From contig MHBI01000097.1 of assembly GCA_001804815.1 (NCBI GenBank), positions 1-64,000 on the forward strand: 64,000 nucleotides of DNA, given 5' to 3'. Positions within the stretch are counted from its first letter, which is position 1. Every line of letters begins with the position of its first letter. Positions 49,691 through 58,286 of the stretch are shown in pieces. The notes beneath the pieces are model-generated. The model was not told where the DNA came from, made no database searches, and saw nothing but the letters and a program-made list of their open reading frames with translations. The stretch comes from Lentisphaerae bacterium GWF2_50_93. GTDB lineage: Bacteria; Verrucomicrobiota; Lentisphaeria; Victivallales; GWF2-50-93. Both the position numbers and the translations under genes were made by a program.

Positions 49691-50665
49691 ATGATATTTA
49701 TCCAGGAAAAGAAAGATAGTTTGATTGCAATCCGCATGGAACTTCCATCCGGAGAGGAACGTCTGAAATACAAATGCTCTCTTTCTGTCTGTCCAAATCC
49801 GCTTTGCAACTGCAGGGAGCTGACTCTCAGTATGAATCTTGACAAAGAGCTCTCAAGCGCAGATGGGCCAGAGAAAGCGACCGTGTCATTTGATGTTGAT
49901 GGTAACAAATTGAATGTTGGGAAAACTCCGACTGGCGATATTCCATTTGCCAGGCGAATACTGGAACATATGGATGAAAGCGACTGGAAAATCCTCTGGC
50001 AGACCTATTATGCATTGAAACGCGGGTATGCCATTAATACGCCCATAGAGGATCTGGACTTCGACTTCAATAAAATATACGGCTGTGATTACGGAGCCGT
50101 TGACGGCGGCAAAATGATATGCAGCGACGATGTCTTCCCTTTTTCGGAAAAACTCCTTCTTGAAATAAACGGTAAAACTTGTGTCGCCATGCCCATGTTC
50201 TGCCTGGCTCTCGATTGCAAATGCACGGATGCCGCCTTGGAGATACAAACTCCTGAGGCGCATGAGTTTTACCTGACCGTTTGCATTGACTATAAAAAGG
50301 GCGTATTCTCCGAGTATAATAACAGCCAATGGCATGACAAGGATTTGACCAAGGATATGCTGGCCTCTATTCTGCTCGGTGTCTATCCTGACTTACTGGA
50401 GAGGCTTCAGGAAAAACATAGGAGACTGGCAAAACTTTATAAAATCTCACGCGCAAAATATTTCAAGGGCGGCAAGAACAAGAATAAATGGAATCCCGAC
50501 GCCCCTTTTGATAGCCTCGGGGAACCCTTAGAAGACAATTGGAATTGCAATGATTCTTTTGACACCTTGGCGGAGACATTCATACGGGAAAAATCAAAAA
50601 TAGGCAGAAACGACCCGTGCCCCTGCGGCAGTGGAAAGAAATACAAGAAATGCTGTCTGAAGTGA
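49691..50665 (+). CDS. SEC-C motif protein of unknown function
   Basis: 324 residues ending in a SEC-C zinc motif (GRNDPCPCGSGKKYKKCCLK; CxC...CC). The N-terminal part has CPNPLCNCRELTL, a further metal-like Cys cluster, and two mixed alpha/beta regions without a known domain. SEC-C tails bind SecB-like partners in SecA, but free SEC-C proteins are common in defence islands and of unknown role. Weak RBS. Lies 36 bases after res and may be part of that operon. Confidence 0.7.
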   Translation: MIFIQEKKDSLIAIRMELPSGEERLKYKCSLSVCPNPLCNCRELTLSMNLDKELSSADGPEKATVSFDVDGNKLNVGKTPTGDIPFARRILEHMDESDWKILWQTYYALKRGYAINTPIEDLDFDFNKIYGCDYGAVDGGKMICSDDVFPFSEKLLLEINGKTCVAMPMFCLALDCKCTDAALEIQTPEAHEFYLTVCIDYKKGVFSEYNNSQWHDKDLTKDMLASILLGVYPDLLERLQEKHRRLAKLYKISRAKYFKGGKNKNKWNPDAPFDSLGEPLEDNWNCNDSFDTLAETFIREKSKIGRNDPCPCGSGKKYKKCCLK

Positions 50666-50755
50666 AACTATTCCGCGCTTTTCATCGTAGTACACAGCAC
50701 TTGGATACAACCCTTACCTGGTATACACTAAAATCACGGAAAAGGAGTTTTTGAC

Positions 50756-52744
50756 ATGGACGATAAGACGAGGAAGAAATTTGCGGATCTCGCATGGCAG
50801 GATCTGGAAGACTGGGCCGGCTCTCGCGTGGTCAGTCGTGGAAAAGGCTACAAGAGGGAAGTCGAGGATTTGAGAGTGACCGAAGATGGTTTTCTCCTGG
50901 CCTGGGTTCATGGAAGCAGAAAATACGCCACAAAAGTAGGATTCAATGACAAGGGCAGACTTTCAAGCGACTGTAGTTGTCCATATGGAGGAGCATGTAA
51001 ACATGCTGTGGCGATGATGCTCGTTTTTCTTGATTCCGTTAAGAAAGGGGAAACTCCTCCTGTTGCCGATTCAGACGACAGGCGGCTAAAACTGTCTGGG
51101 AATGGCGATCTCGATGATGACGAATTCTCGGACTTGGACGAGGATGAAGATTATTCAGGGGAGAAAGACGATGAAGATGACGGGGCGGAGAGGATGTCCG
51201 TAAAAAAACAGAATACCGGCAAAAAATCTGATCTCAAAGATTATATTGGCGGGCTTGCCAAGGGAGAGCTGGTCAAGTTAGTCATGGAATTGGCGCAGAA
51301 AAACTGTGATGTACATGAGGATCTTTCTACACGCATCAAGTTCAGGGCCGGCGATTATGACAAATTGGCGAAAGACATCAAAAGGGAGATCGACTCAATA
51401 AGTAGTGAGCCGGCATACTCGAATTCCTGGTCTGACGACAGCAACATTCCTGACTATTCAAAAGTCGAAGAAAAGCTCAGAAAACTTCTCGATGCAGGAA
51501 AAGCCGACGAAGTCGTAAGCCTTGGCGAGCATCTGTGGAAAAGGGGGATGGAACAAGTTGGGATGAGCCATGACGAAGGGGAACTCGGGTGTGAAATCAC
51601 ACGGTGCATGGAAGTCGTCTTCGATGCGCTTGCAAAAACATTGATGCCTCGCTGGAAGCGCATCCTGTGGGAGATTGACATGGAACTTTCCGATGAATAT
51701 TCGATCCTTGATGGCATAAAAATACCTTTGTCAGAAAATGGAGCGTCCAAGGAAGACTGGAGCAGGGTCGCGGACGAGCTTGCCAGACGGCTGTTGCCGG
51801 CGAGACTGCCAATGAATGAAAAGAATCGCAGCGGTCATGAAGGATATATCCGTGAAAAAACAATGAAATGGCTGATTGCCGCTCTGAAAAGCTCCGGACG
51901 GGAAGATGAAGTGATTCCACTTCTTGAATGCGAAGCGCCAGTTACAGGCTGCTACGCAGAGCTTGCAGATTCGCTCGTTAGCGCTGGGAAGATTGATGAA
52001 GCCGAAAAATATGCGCGTGAAGGTTTTGCCAGAACAATAGAACAACTGCCTGGGATAGCATGGATACTCGTCGAGAGGCTGCAAAAGATTGCCGTCAGGA
52101 GGAAAGACAAGCTGCTTTCGACCTCCTATCTTGCGATGAAATTTTTTGACAGCCCCGATCTCTCGCATATCCTCGAAATTGAAAAATCTGCCAATGCGGC
52201 TGGTGTTTGGAAAGAGGTCAGAGAAGCTCTTCTATATTTTCTGGAAACTGGAATTAGCCCGGAATCCGTATCGGGTTCAAATGCTGACGTGAAGAAGTGG
52301 CCTCTTCCTCCTACCGGCCTGAAAATTACTAAGGAAAAACCAGGCTTCAAGAGATTTCCAGATTTCAGCACACTCATAGACATTGCAATCAATGAAAAAA
52401 GAAACGATGATGCCGTAAAGCTTTGTCAGCAAGGTGGCAGTTCTGCGAGCAGATATCGGGGTGGCGATTCTGCGAAAGTTGCAGATGCGGTTAAACTCAC
52501 ACATCCTGATTTTTCACTGAAAACATGGCGTGAACTGGCGGAACAGAATATTTCCGTAGGCAACCCGCGTGGATATGAATCGGCTATACCATGCTTGAAC
52601 AAAATCAAGTCTCTATATGGAGACCTCAGGAGAACCGATGAATGGAACAAATATCTTTCCGAACTTTACGAGACAAATAAAAGGCGTCCGCGGATGAAGG
52701 ATGTCCTCGACCGCATTGAAAAAAGGCGCTCTAAAATCATATGA
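50756..52744 (+). CDS. SWIM zinc-finger protein with helical repeats
   Basis: 662 residues. A SWIM finger (Cys73-x-Cys75-x5-Cys81-x-His83, CSCPYGGACKH) follows an N-terminal beta region. A highly acidic linker (about 112-150, many D/E) leads to a long all-helical part resembling TPR-like repeats (AKVEE-type pairs, GKIDEAEKYAREGF). SWIM proteins bind DNA or proteins; bacterial ones are often beside SNF2 helicases, none of which is here. AAGGAG precedes the ATG. A 43-residue ORF begins on its stop codon. Confidence 0.78.
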   Translation: MDDKTRKKFADLAWQDLEDWAGSRVVSRGKGYKREVEDLRVTEDGFLLAWVHGSRKYATKVGFNDKGRLSSDCSCPYGGACKHAVAMMLVFLDSVKKGETPPVADSDDRRLKLSGNGDLDDDEFSDLDEDEDYSGEKDDEDDGAERMSVKKQNTGKKSDLKDYIGGLAKGELVKLVMELAQKNCDVHEDLSTRIKFRAGDYDKLAKDIKREIDSISSEPAYSNSWSDDSNIPDYSKVEEKLRKLLDAGKADEVVSLGEHLWKRGMEQVGMSHDEGELGCEITRCMEVVFDALAKTLMPRWKRILWEIDMELSDEYSILDGIKIPLSENGASKEDWSRVADELARRLLPARLPMNEKNRSGHEGYIREKTMKWLIAALKSSGREDEVIPLLECEAPVTGCYAELADSLVSAGKIDEAEKYAREGFARTIEQLPGIAWILVERLQKIAVRRKDKLLSTSYLAMKFFDSPDLSHILEIEKSANAAGVWKEVREALLYFLETGISPESVSGSNADVKKWPLPPTGLKITKEKPGFKRFPDFSTLIDIAINEKRNDDAVKLCQQGGSSASRYRGGDSAKVADAVKLTHPDFSLKTWRELAEQNISVGNPRGYESAIPCLNKIKSLYGDLRRTDEWNKYLSELYETNKRRPRMKDVLDRIEKRRSKII

Positions 52745-52872
52745 AAATAAAAAAGAGTCCTGACAAATACATAAAGGAAATGGAAGCAAAAGGCATTGTC
52801 CTGGAAGCAGCACCGAAGGATAAGGCGGCCGTTGAAAAGAAGGATGAATCTACAAAAATGGAAAAGAAATAA
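52741..52872 (+). CDS. Small Lys/Glu-rich protein coupled to the SWIM gene
   Basis: 43 residues, starting MKIKKSPDKYIKEMEAKGIV and ending STKMEKK. The ATG overlaps the SWIM stop (ATGA), a hallmark of translational coupling, which supports it being real despite the size. Charged, helical, no cysteine. Function unknown. Confidence 0.5.
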   Translation: MKIKKSPDKYIKEMEAKGIVLEAAPKDKAAVEKKDESTKMEKK

Positions 52873-52885
52873 GAACAGAAGGCAT

Positions 52886-52920
52886 ACGCCAAGGACTAGC
52901 ATGCAGCCAGTCCTTGGCGT
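52886..52920. terminator. Bidirectional hairpin between convergent genes
   Basis: ACGCCAAGGACT (52886-52897) and AGTCCTTGGCGT (52909-52920) pair perfectly over 12 bp with an 11-base loop. It lies between the plus-strand SWIM/43-residue pair and the minus-strand small basic protein gene. T-runs are poor on both sides, so termination is likely but not certain. Confidence 0.6.
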
Positions 52921-52941
52921 CTGAGTATATCGGGACAAAAT

Positions 52942-53043
52942 TTATTTGCCTGCTTTTTTAGCTTTTTTCTCAGCCCTTTTCTCTTTCAGGGTCTTTGTCG
53001 GTGCTTTTTTTACATCCTTCTTGACATCATGGCTCTTGCTCAT
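52942..53043 (-). CDS. Small Lys-rich basic protein
   Basis: 33 residues starting MSKSHDVKKDVKKAPTKTLK and ending EKKAKKAGK. RBS AAGGAG lies 5 bases before the ATG. Short proteins with the MSKS-(H/N)D-x-KK start and KEKRAxKKAK end recur across bacteria and are unnamed; the charge suggests nucleic-acid binding. It lies 76 bases after the GH43-like gene on the same strand. Confidence 0.65.
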   Translation of the reverse strand: MSKSHDVKKDVKKAPTKTLKEKRAEKKAKKAGK

Positions 53044-53119
53044 TTTTTCTCCTTCTGTTTGTTTTTCAGGAACGTGTTGCATTTTATAATATAGGACTTG
53101 GAAATATAAAATTCCAATC

Positions 53120-54085
53120 CTAGCGCAAGGATTCGGGCTGGTCGAAAATAGAAAGGGTCCAGCGTTCGAACCATCGGACATGGGGCCGGATAAATCCAGC
53201 GGGAGATTTCTTGAAGAACAGAGGCAGCCATACATGACGGGAACCTGCAAGGTTCTCCGGCTTCCAGATGTCGGCCATGAAAATGAAAGCCCCGGGTTTT
53301 CCTGCCACAGGCAGCACGAAAGTGCTTTGCCCTCCCCAGGTGGTGTCGGCGCCTTCGCCAAGGCCAGGATTGCCCAGTTCCTTCCACGGTCCGAAAATGG
53401 TCGGTGCCGACGCAGAACGCGCTTCGTTTGGTGTCCATCCCGTACAGTCGGACCCAAGGAAGAAGTAGCGGCCATCATGCTTGAACACGCAGGGTGCTTC
53501 CATGAAGCGGCCCGGAAATGCCTGCATCACAATATTCGTCGGTTTGCGGTAGTCGTCGCCCAGTCGGTGGATGCATAGGTTGGCATTGTCGTCACTGGCA
53601 TAGATAAAAGATGCAACCCCGTCGGTATCCTGGAAAAGAGTGCAGTCGCGCGCCATGCGCCCGCATGGCTTGAGTATTTCAATGAAGCTGAATGGTCCTT
53701 CAGGACGGTCTGCGACGGCGACACCAGCATAGGCGCCTGCGTGGCCCCAGCCTTTCAAATCGTGGTGCCACCACATGACAAACGTTTTGGTGGCGGCATT
53801 GAATAGAACCTTGGGCCGCTCGATTTTGCACCCGCTCGTCAACGGATGCGACGGATCATCGTGAACAACGAAAAGCGCGACTCCGAGATTTTCCCAATTG
53901 AGCAGATCTGCCGATTTATAACAGGAAACGCCGATCCGGGCATCCAAGTTGGACGGCCCCTCGGGCCGGCACTCTCCATACCAGTAATAGATGCCTTCAT
54001 GATGGAGTATTCCTCCACCATGGGCGTTTATGGGATTGTCTTCAGTATCAAGCCAAATCTGACCGGGACGGAACTCATTGATCAT
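53120..54085 (-). CDS. GH43-like glycoside hydrolase (five-bladed propeller)
   Basis: 321 residues with GH43 features: INAHGGGILHHEGIYYWYGE near the start (family general-base region, as in galactan 1,3-beta-galactosidase-like subfamilies), SADLLNWENLG, IERPKVLFN and a Glu in RFMEAPCVFKHDGRYFFLGS that fits the general acid. No signal peptide, so it would work inside the cell on imported oligosaccharides. RBS GGAGG at 5 bases fixes the ATG. Substrate not determined; arabinan, xylan or galactan side chains are typical. Confidence 0.85.
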   Translation of the reverse strand: MINEFRPGQIWLDTEDNPINAHGGGILHHEGIYYWYGECRPEGPSNLDARIGVSCYKSADLLNWENLGVALFVVHDDPSHPLTSGCKIERPKVLFNAATKTFVMWWHHDLKGWGHAGAYAGVAVADRPEGPFSFIEILKPCGRMARDCTLFQDTDGVASFIYASDDNANLCIHRLGDDYRKPTNIVMQAFPGRFMEAPCVFKHDGRYFFLGSDCTGWTPNEARSASAPTIFGPWKELGNPGLGEGADTTWGGQSTFVLPVAGKPGAFIFMADIWKPENLAGSRHVWLPLFFKKSPAGFIRPHVRWFERWTLSIFDQPESLR

Positions 54086-54257
54086 GACGGCCTCCGAAAT
54101 TTAACATGGCCAAAAATACAATATGATTTGTTTGGCATCGTAAACTGTCCATTGAATAATAGGGCAATATAGTTGCCTGCTTAAAACTTTGCCATTCATT
54201 GCAAATTTCCCATTCAAATTTATATTTATGGTTCGATAATCACCAGGATTTGGAACT

Positions 54258-55418
54258 ATGGAAGAAAAAAGCGTAGGAATAGTCGTACCGCAGGATTTCA
54301 CCTTCGGGCTCACCGAGGAGGACAAGCTCCTGCTCGACTGCGGACGGAGGCTCGGTCCTGTCAACATAAGATTCGAGACCTACGGCAGGCTCGACGAGAC
54401 AAAGTCCAACGCCATACTCATCCTCCACGCCCTCAGCGGCGATGCGCATGTCGCCGGATACCACGATGAGCAAAAGACCAAGATCGGGTGGTGGGACAGC
54501 ATGGTCGGGCCCGGCAAGGGATTCGACACCGACAAGTATTTCATCGTCTGCAGCAACGTGATCGGCGGATGCAGCGGTTCAACCGGTCCGCGTTCATTCA
54601 ATCCCGACTCGAAGAACTTCTCCCAGATCTACAATATGGATTTCCCGGTCATAACAATCGCCGACATGGTCCGCGCCCAATACCGGCTTATGAAACATCT
54701 AGGCATCAAGAAATGGCTGTCCCTCTCCGGAGGTTCAATGGGTGGGATGCAGGCCCTTGAATGGGCTGTTTCATATCCGGAAGCCGTGGCGAGCGTGATT
54801 CCAATCGCCACGACCTCGTGCCTTTCCCCCCAGAGTATCGCGTTCAACTGGGTAGGAAGACAGGCGATCATGGGCGACTCAAACTGGAACAACGGAAACT
54901 ATGATCTCGAAAAAGTGCCTGAAACCGGTCTGGCGATCGCCAGGATGCTCGGACATATCACGTATCTGAGCGACAAGTCCATGGACAAGAAATTCGGCAG
55001 GGAGCTCCAGGAAAGCGAAAGCTACTCCTTCGACTTCAAACACAATTTCAAGGTGGAGAGCTATCTGAAGCACCAGGGCGAGAAATTCGTCGAGCGCTTC
55101 GACGCCAACAGCTATCTGTATATTTCCAGGGCGATGGACTATTTCGATCTTTCCGAGAGGTTCGGAGGGGACCTGGCTGTTGCCTTGTCGCAGGTGCACT
55201 CTCCTTTCCTTATAATCTCATTTTCAAGCGACTGGCTCTTCCCTCCGTGCGAATCGGTCAAGATCGTCGAAGCCCTCAGGAACAATTCAATCGATGTCAC
55301 ATACTGCGACATAAAATCCATCTACGGGCATGACGCATTCCTGCTGGAGGTGGACGTACTGCAAAGACTGATATCGGATTTCCTAAGGTGCAGATACGAC
55401 GAAGTGAGGAAGAAGTAG
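54258..55418 (+). CDS. metX: Homoserine O-acetyltransferase
   Basis: 386-residue alpha/beta hydrolase fold enzyme that activates homoserine for methionine synthesis. The nucleophile Ser160 is in LSGGSMGGMQALEWA, the Asp is in FSSDWLFPP and the His in YGHDAFLLE. Oxyanion and substrate residues NVIGGCSGSTGPRS are conserved. Length is normal. Acetyl versus succinyl specificity is not certain from sequence alone. metW follows in the same direction after a palindromic repeat region. Confidence 0.95.
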   Translation: MEEKSVGIVVPQDFTFGLTEEDKLLLDCGRRLGPVNIRFETYGRLDETKSNAILILHALSGDAHVAGYHDEQKTKIGWWDSMVGPGKGFDTDKYFIVCSNVIGGCSGSTGPRSFNPDSKNFSQIYNMDFPVITIADMVRAQYRLMKHLGIKKWLSLSGGSMGGMQALEWAVSYPEAVASVIPIATTSCLSPQSIAFNWVGRQAIMGDSNWNNGNYDLEKVPETGLAIARMLGHITYLSDKSMDKKFGRELQESESYSFDFKHNFKVESYLKHQGEKFVERFDANSYLYISRAMDYFDLSERFGGDLAVALSQVHSPFLIISFSSDWLFPPCESVKIVEALRNNSIDVTYCDIKSIYGHDAFLLEVDVLQRLISDFLRCRYDEVRKK

Positions 55419-55510
55419 GGGCGGGCTTTCCGTGTCCGGCGTAGCCGTCGGGCGAAGTCGGAAGCCTGTCCCATGTATTTATAAGATTGGTACAGCCTAA
55501 AGGCCGTACC
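55418..55510. repeat. Palindromic repeats between metX and metW
   Basis: A GC-rich imperfect dyad (GGGGCGGGCTTTCC ... GGAAGCCTGTCCC) begins at the metX stop. GGTACAGCC-TAAA-GGCCGTACC (55489-55510, one mismatch) is a member of the REP-like family also seen at 40683-40744. Could attenuate or stabilise the metX-metW transcript. Confidence 0.6.
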
Positions 55511-55537
55511 TACTAAAAACAGATTCTGAAAGATAGT

Positions 55538-56152
55538 ATGACACAGAAAATCAGAGAAAACCTGGCGAAACGACCGGACATACTTGTCATCGCCGAAATA
55601 ATTCCGCCGAACTCGAGGATCCTCGACCTTGGCTGCGGCGATGGAAGTCTTCTGGCCCTGCTCCGCAAGGAAAAGAATGTGTACGGTTCAGGCATCGAAA
55701 TTTCCCAGGAGAAGATCCTGGACTGCGTTTCAACCGGGGTCCCGGTCGTACATGGCGATCTGAACCGCGGACTGCTGGAACTCCCAGACAAGTCGTTCGA
55801 CTACGTCGTCCTGAGCCAGACGCTCCAGGCGGTCGACCGTCCCGACCAGCTTCTGGTGGAAATGATGAGGGTAGGCAAGAAGGTGATCGTAAGCATAATA
55901 AACATCGGCTACTATTCTGCGCGTTTCCAGATAATGTTCCAGGGGAAGATGCCGGTGACTGAAACACTTCCGCTATACTGGTACAACACTCCCAACATCC
56001 ATCTGGGTACAATCTGCGATTTCCGCAATCTGTGCAAGGACAAGAACTTGAACATCGTGTCGGAAATACCGATCGGGGAGATGCACGAAAAGCTCCTCGC
56101 CAGTTTCTGGCCCAACCTCTTCGCGCCGACCTGCGTGTTCGTGATCGAATAA
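55538..56152 (+). CDS. metW: Methionine biosynthesis protein MetW
   Basis: 204-residue methyltransferase-fold protein. ILDLGCGDGSLLALL is the SAM loop, and VHGDLNRGLLELPDKSFDYVVLSQTLQAV and the late LPLYWYNTPNIHLGTICDF are diagnostic for MetW. MetW works with MetX as partner in homoserine acetylation; its own reaction is not settled. Weak RBS. The metX-metW order is the common one. Confidence 0.95.
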   Translation: MTQKIRENLAKRPDILVIAEIIPPNSRILDLGCGDGSLLALLRKEKNVYGSGIEISQEKILDCVSTGVPVVHGDLNRGLLELPDKSFDYVVLSQTLQAVDRPDQLLVEMMRVGKKVIVSIINIGYYSARFQIMFQGKMPVTETLPLYWYNTPNIHLGTICDFRNLCKDKNLNIVSEIPIGEMHEKLLASFWPNLFAPTCVFVIE

Positions 56153-56253
56153 TTTTCTGCAAGGCAGAAAATTATAAATTGTGAACTCCAACCTTATTTA
56201 TCCGACTGCATCATCTCATCCAGCAATCCATCAATCCAATCATCCATGTATTC

Positions 56254-57312
56254 TCATCCCATCCTCGGATCGGTATAATACAAGAATATTTCGGCGGCAT
56301 GCCATGTGTGCGGACAGCTGAACTTCCTTTTCGCGTCATCCTCCGAATAGAATCCATGCTTTGCAGGATCCAGAAGCCGCCAATATTCTGCCTCGGAACC
56401 TGCGCCTTCCCAGGTAAGAGGGGAACTGTCCATCTCAACAGGCATCGGAGGCGGAGTCTTGTAGAAATGAGCCTCTGCCCAGCCAAGATAAGGATAATTC
56501 TTTACGGTTTCCTCGCTGAATTTAGCGCCGTCGACATGCTGCGTGCGGTAATCCATCCAGAACAAAGAACTGTAGGAATCATAAACCTCGGGAATTTTGA
56601 ACTGGTCATCCATTTCCAGTGACTTGAGTCCGTATTTCAGCCATTTCGTCTGGTAGACGGGATGTTCCGCATAGTCGGAACGACCTATGACATAATTATC
56701 CCTGCGGTACTGCGGGACAGCCTTCATGATCTTGTCGACGAGCGGATGGTTGCGGTCGCTTAACAATGAGATCATGTAGAGGCACTGTCCGAAATTATCG
56801 GTCTCCGGATCTCCGGAATTGTTACGGTCCCAGACCTTGTGCAGTCCGGCAATCCATTCCTCGACAAGATGGAGGTTCTTCGTCTGCTTCATGCACATGA
56901 GCATCATGGCTGAATCGCGGTACCACGGGCGCGGATAAACCCATAGGTTGGGCACAGGTCCGAAAGGCATGATGTTGACTAGGATTTCTCCATGTATCGC
57001 CCTGAGCAGCGACGCCTGCGGATGATCTTCAAAGCGTGGAAGGCTGATCGGCTTGCCGTATGTCAACGCCTGCCGGTCACCGTTGTCATCCATCCAGACA
57101 GCCTTTTCGTCCTCGAATATGCGGATTGCTCGGGAATCCCTGGTTTCGAGCGTAACGGAATATTCCGAAGGCTCAAAGTGTTCGCTGGCGATTTCCCATT
57201 TCTTCACGAGATCAAACGTGATCGCGTCTAGCAGTTCACCGCCTGGCCTGTATACGAATTTCCTGCGGGATCCCATTCCGAAAAGCATGAATTTGGACGA
57301 TATGGATTTCAT
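56254..57312 (-). CDS. Hypothetical protein, possibly an alpha/alpha-barrel glycosidase-like fold
   Basis: 352 residues. YPRPWYRDSAMMLMCMKQTKNL near 127-148 and GSEAEYWRLLDPAKHGF resemble six-hairpin glycosidase-like proteins; HTWHAAEIFLYYTDPRM ends the protein like the last helices of such barrels. No family recognised. No signal peptide. RBS AAGGAG 7 bases upstream, 13 bases after the DUF2585 gene. With the GH94 gene nearby a role in sugar metabolism is plausible. Confidence 0.55.
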   Translation of the reverse strand: MKSISSKFMLFGMGSRRKFVYRPGGELLDAITFDLVKKWEIASEHFEPSEYSVTLETRDSRAIRIFEDEKAVWMDDNGDRQALTYGKPISLPRFEDHPQASLLRAIHGEILVNIMPFGPVPNLWVYPRPWYRDSAMMLMCMKQTKNLHLVEEWIAGLHKVWDRNNSGDPETDNFGQCLYMISLLSDRNHPLVDKIMKAVPQYRRDNYVIGRSDYAEHPVYQTKWLKYGLKSLEMDDQFKIPEVYDSYSSLFWMDYRTQHVDGAKFSEETVKNYPYLGWAEAHFYKTPPPMPVEMDSSPLTWEGAGSEAEYWRLLDPAKHGFYSEDDAKRKFSCPHTWHAAEIFLYYTDPRMG

Positions 57313-57325
57313 TAGCCTTCTCCTT

Positions 57326-57910
57326 TCAGTGAATCATCTGCCAGTTCTTGATTGCGTCGATCGGACAGACCAGCATTATTATGTTCAAAATAAGATTGTC
57401 CCTGATCCAGAAAAGCAGCACGATCTCTATAACTATTATCAGTACAATGGAATATCGCAAGCCGAGATATCTTGCCAGGACGAATCCGGCTGTGCACGAA
57501 AGCAGGTCCCCCATGGAATTGATGATGGAATCGCCGTTGTAGCCGAGGGCCATCGTGGATTCACGGTACCGCTGGATTATGAACTGCGAATTCTCTAAAA
57601 CCTCCCAGAGAGCCTCAAGGCTTATCGCCATCCACAAGCGCCATATCATGGGAACTTTCGGAAGCAGCCATGCAAGTATCCCGCAGAACAAAACTCCATG
57701 AAGTATGTGCGTGAATAAATATGGATCAAAGAGGTGCTGCGAATTATGCATGCTCCATACGTCCCCGGCCCAGGGATTGCAATTCCCACAGGCACACCAC
57801 CAAATCCGGCCCTGGCTGTGAAGCTGGAGGGGGAGCGCGATCAGGACTGCGAATATCGCAGTCCACGGCCAGATTTTCTTCGGATCAAATTTGAGATTGT
57901 TGTCATTCAT
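57326..57910 (-). CDS. DUF2585 family membrane protein
   Basis: 194 residues with four or five membrane segments. The family core is clear: GRIWWCACGNCNPWAGDVWS, NSQHLFDPYLFTHILHGVLF, EALWEVLENS and GYNGDSIINSMGDLLSC. Conserved Cys, His, Glu and Asp at membrane edges suggest metal binding or catalysis, but nothing is known of the function. Its stop lies 13 bases before the next gene on the strand. Confidence 0.85.
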   Translation of the reverse strand: MNDNNLKFDPKKIWPWTAIFAVLIALPLQLHSQGRIWWCACGNCNPWAGDVWSMHNSQHLFDPYLFTHILHGVLFCGILAWLLPKVPMIWRLWMAISLEALWEVLENSQFIIQRYRESTMALGYNGDSIINSMGDLLSCTAGFVLARYLGLRYSIVLIIVIEIVLLFWIRDNLILNIIMLVCPIDAIKNWQMIH

Positions 57911-58286
57911 AGTTTTTAAATATCAATACCCAAATCAAGATTCAGGCTGAAGCCTGTACTCCAAATGCGTTAATCCTGACAGCAACGGTTAATTATGAAA
58001 CTCCGGACGCGACCTTAGCAGAGGAAAGCGATGCTTGCCGAGGCAAAACCGCGTCCCTCCATCTTTATCCCGAGGCGCTTCGCGCTCTGGATGGAGGGTC
58101 ATGCTTGCCATGACCATTTCTTGAGTTCTTGAAATTGCCTTATCAATAACAATACATCCATCCATTAGTCCAGTCATCCATGAATTTTATTCTTTTCCAA
58201 TTTGTGTTTCGTCCGGGAAGTTTATATTATAAGGCATGTTCTTTCTCTTCCATATTAAACTAAAGCATTAAGAAATGGAGAATCAT
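57911..58286. repeat. Intergenic region with palindromic elements
   Basis: No gene in about 370 bases. CAGGCTGAAGCCTG (57943-57956) is a short palindrome of the REP-like family. CCCTCCATC (58055-58063) pairs with GATGGAGGG (58090-58098), enclosing a GAGGCGC-TTC-GCGCTC inner hairpin. A CATCCATCCATTAGTCCAGTCATCC tract follows near 58146, like the simple repeats at 36070 and 56215. Confidence 0.5.

Noticed and set aside
52942..53478. 178-residue minus-strand frame ending in the small basic protein
   Set aside because: Most of it overlaps the GH43-like gene in another frame. Only the last 33 residues, with their own RBS, are credible and are reported separately.
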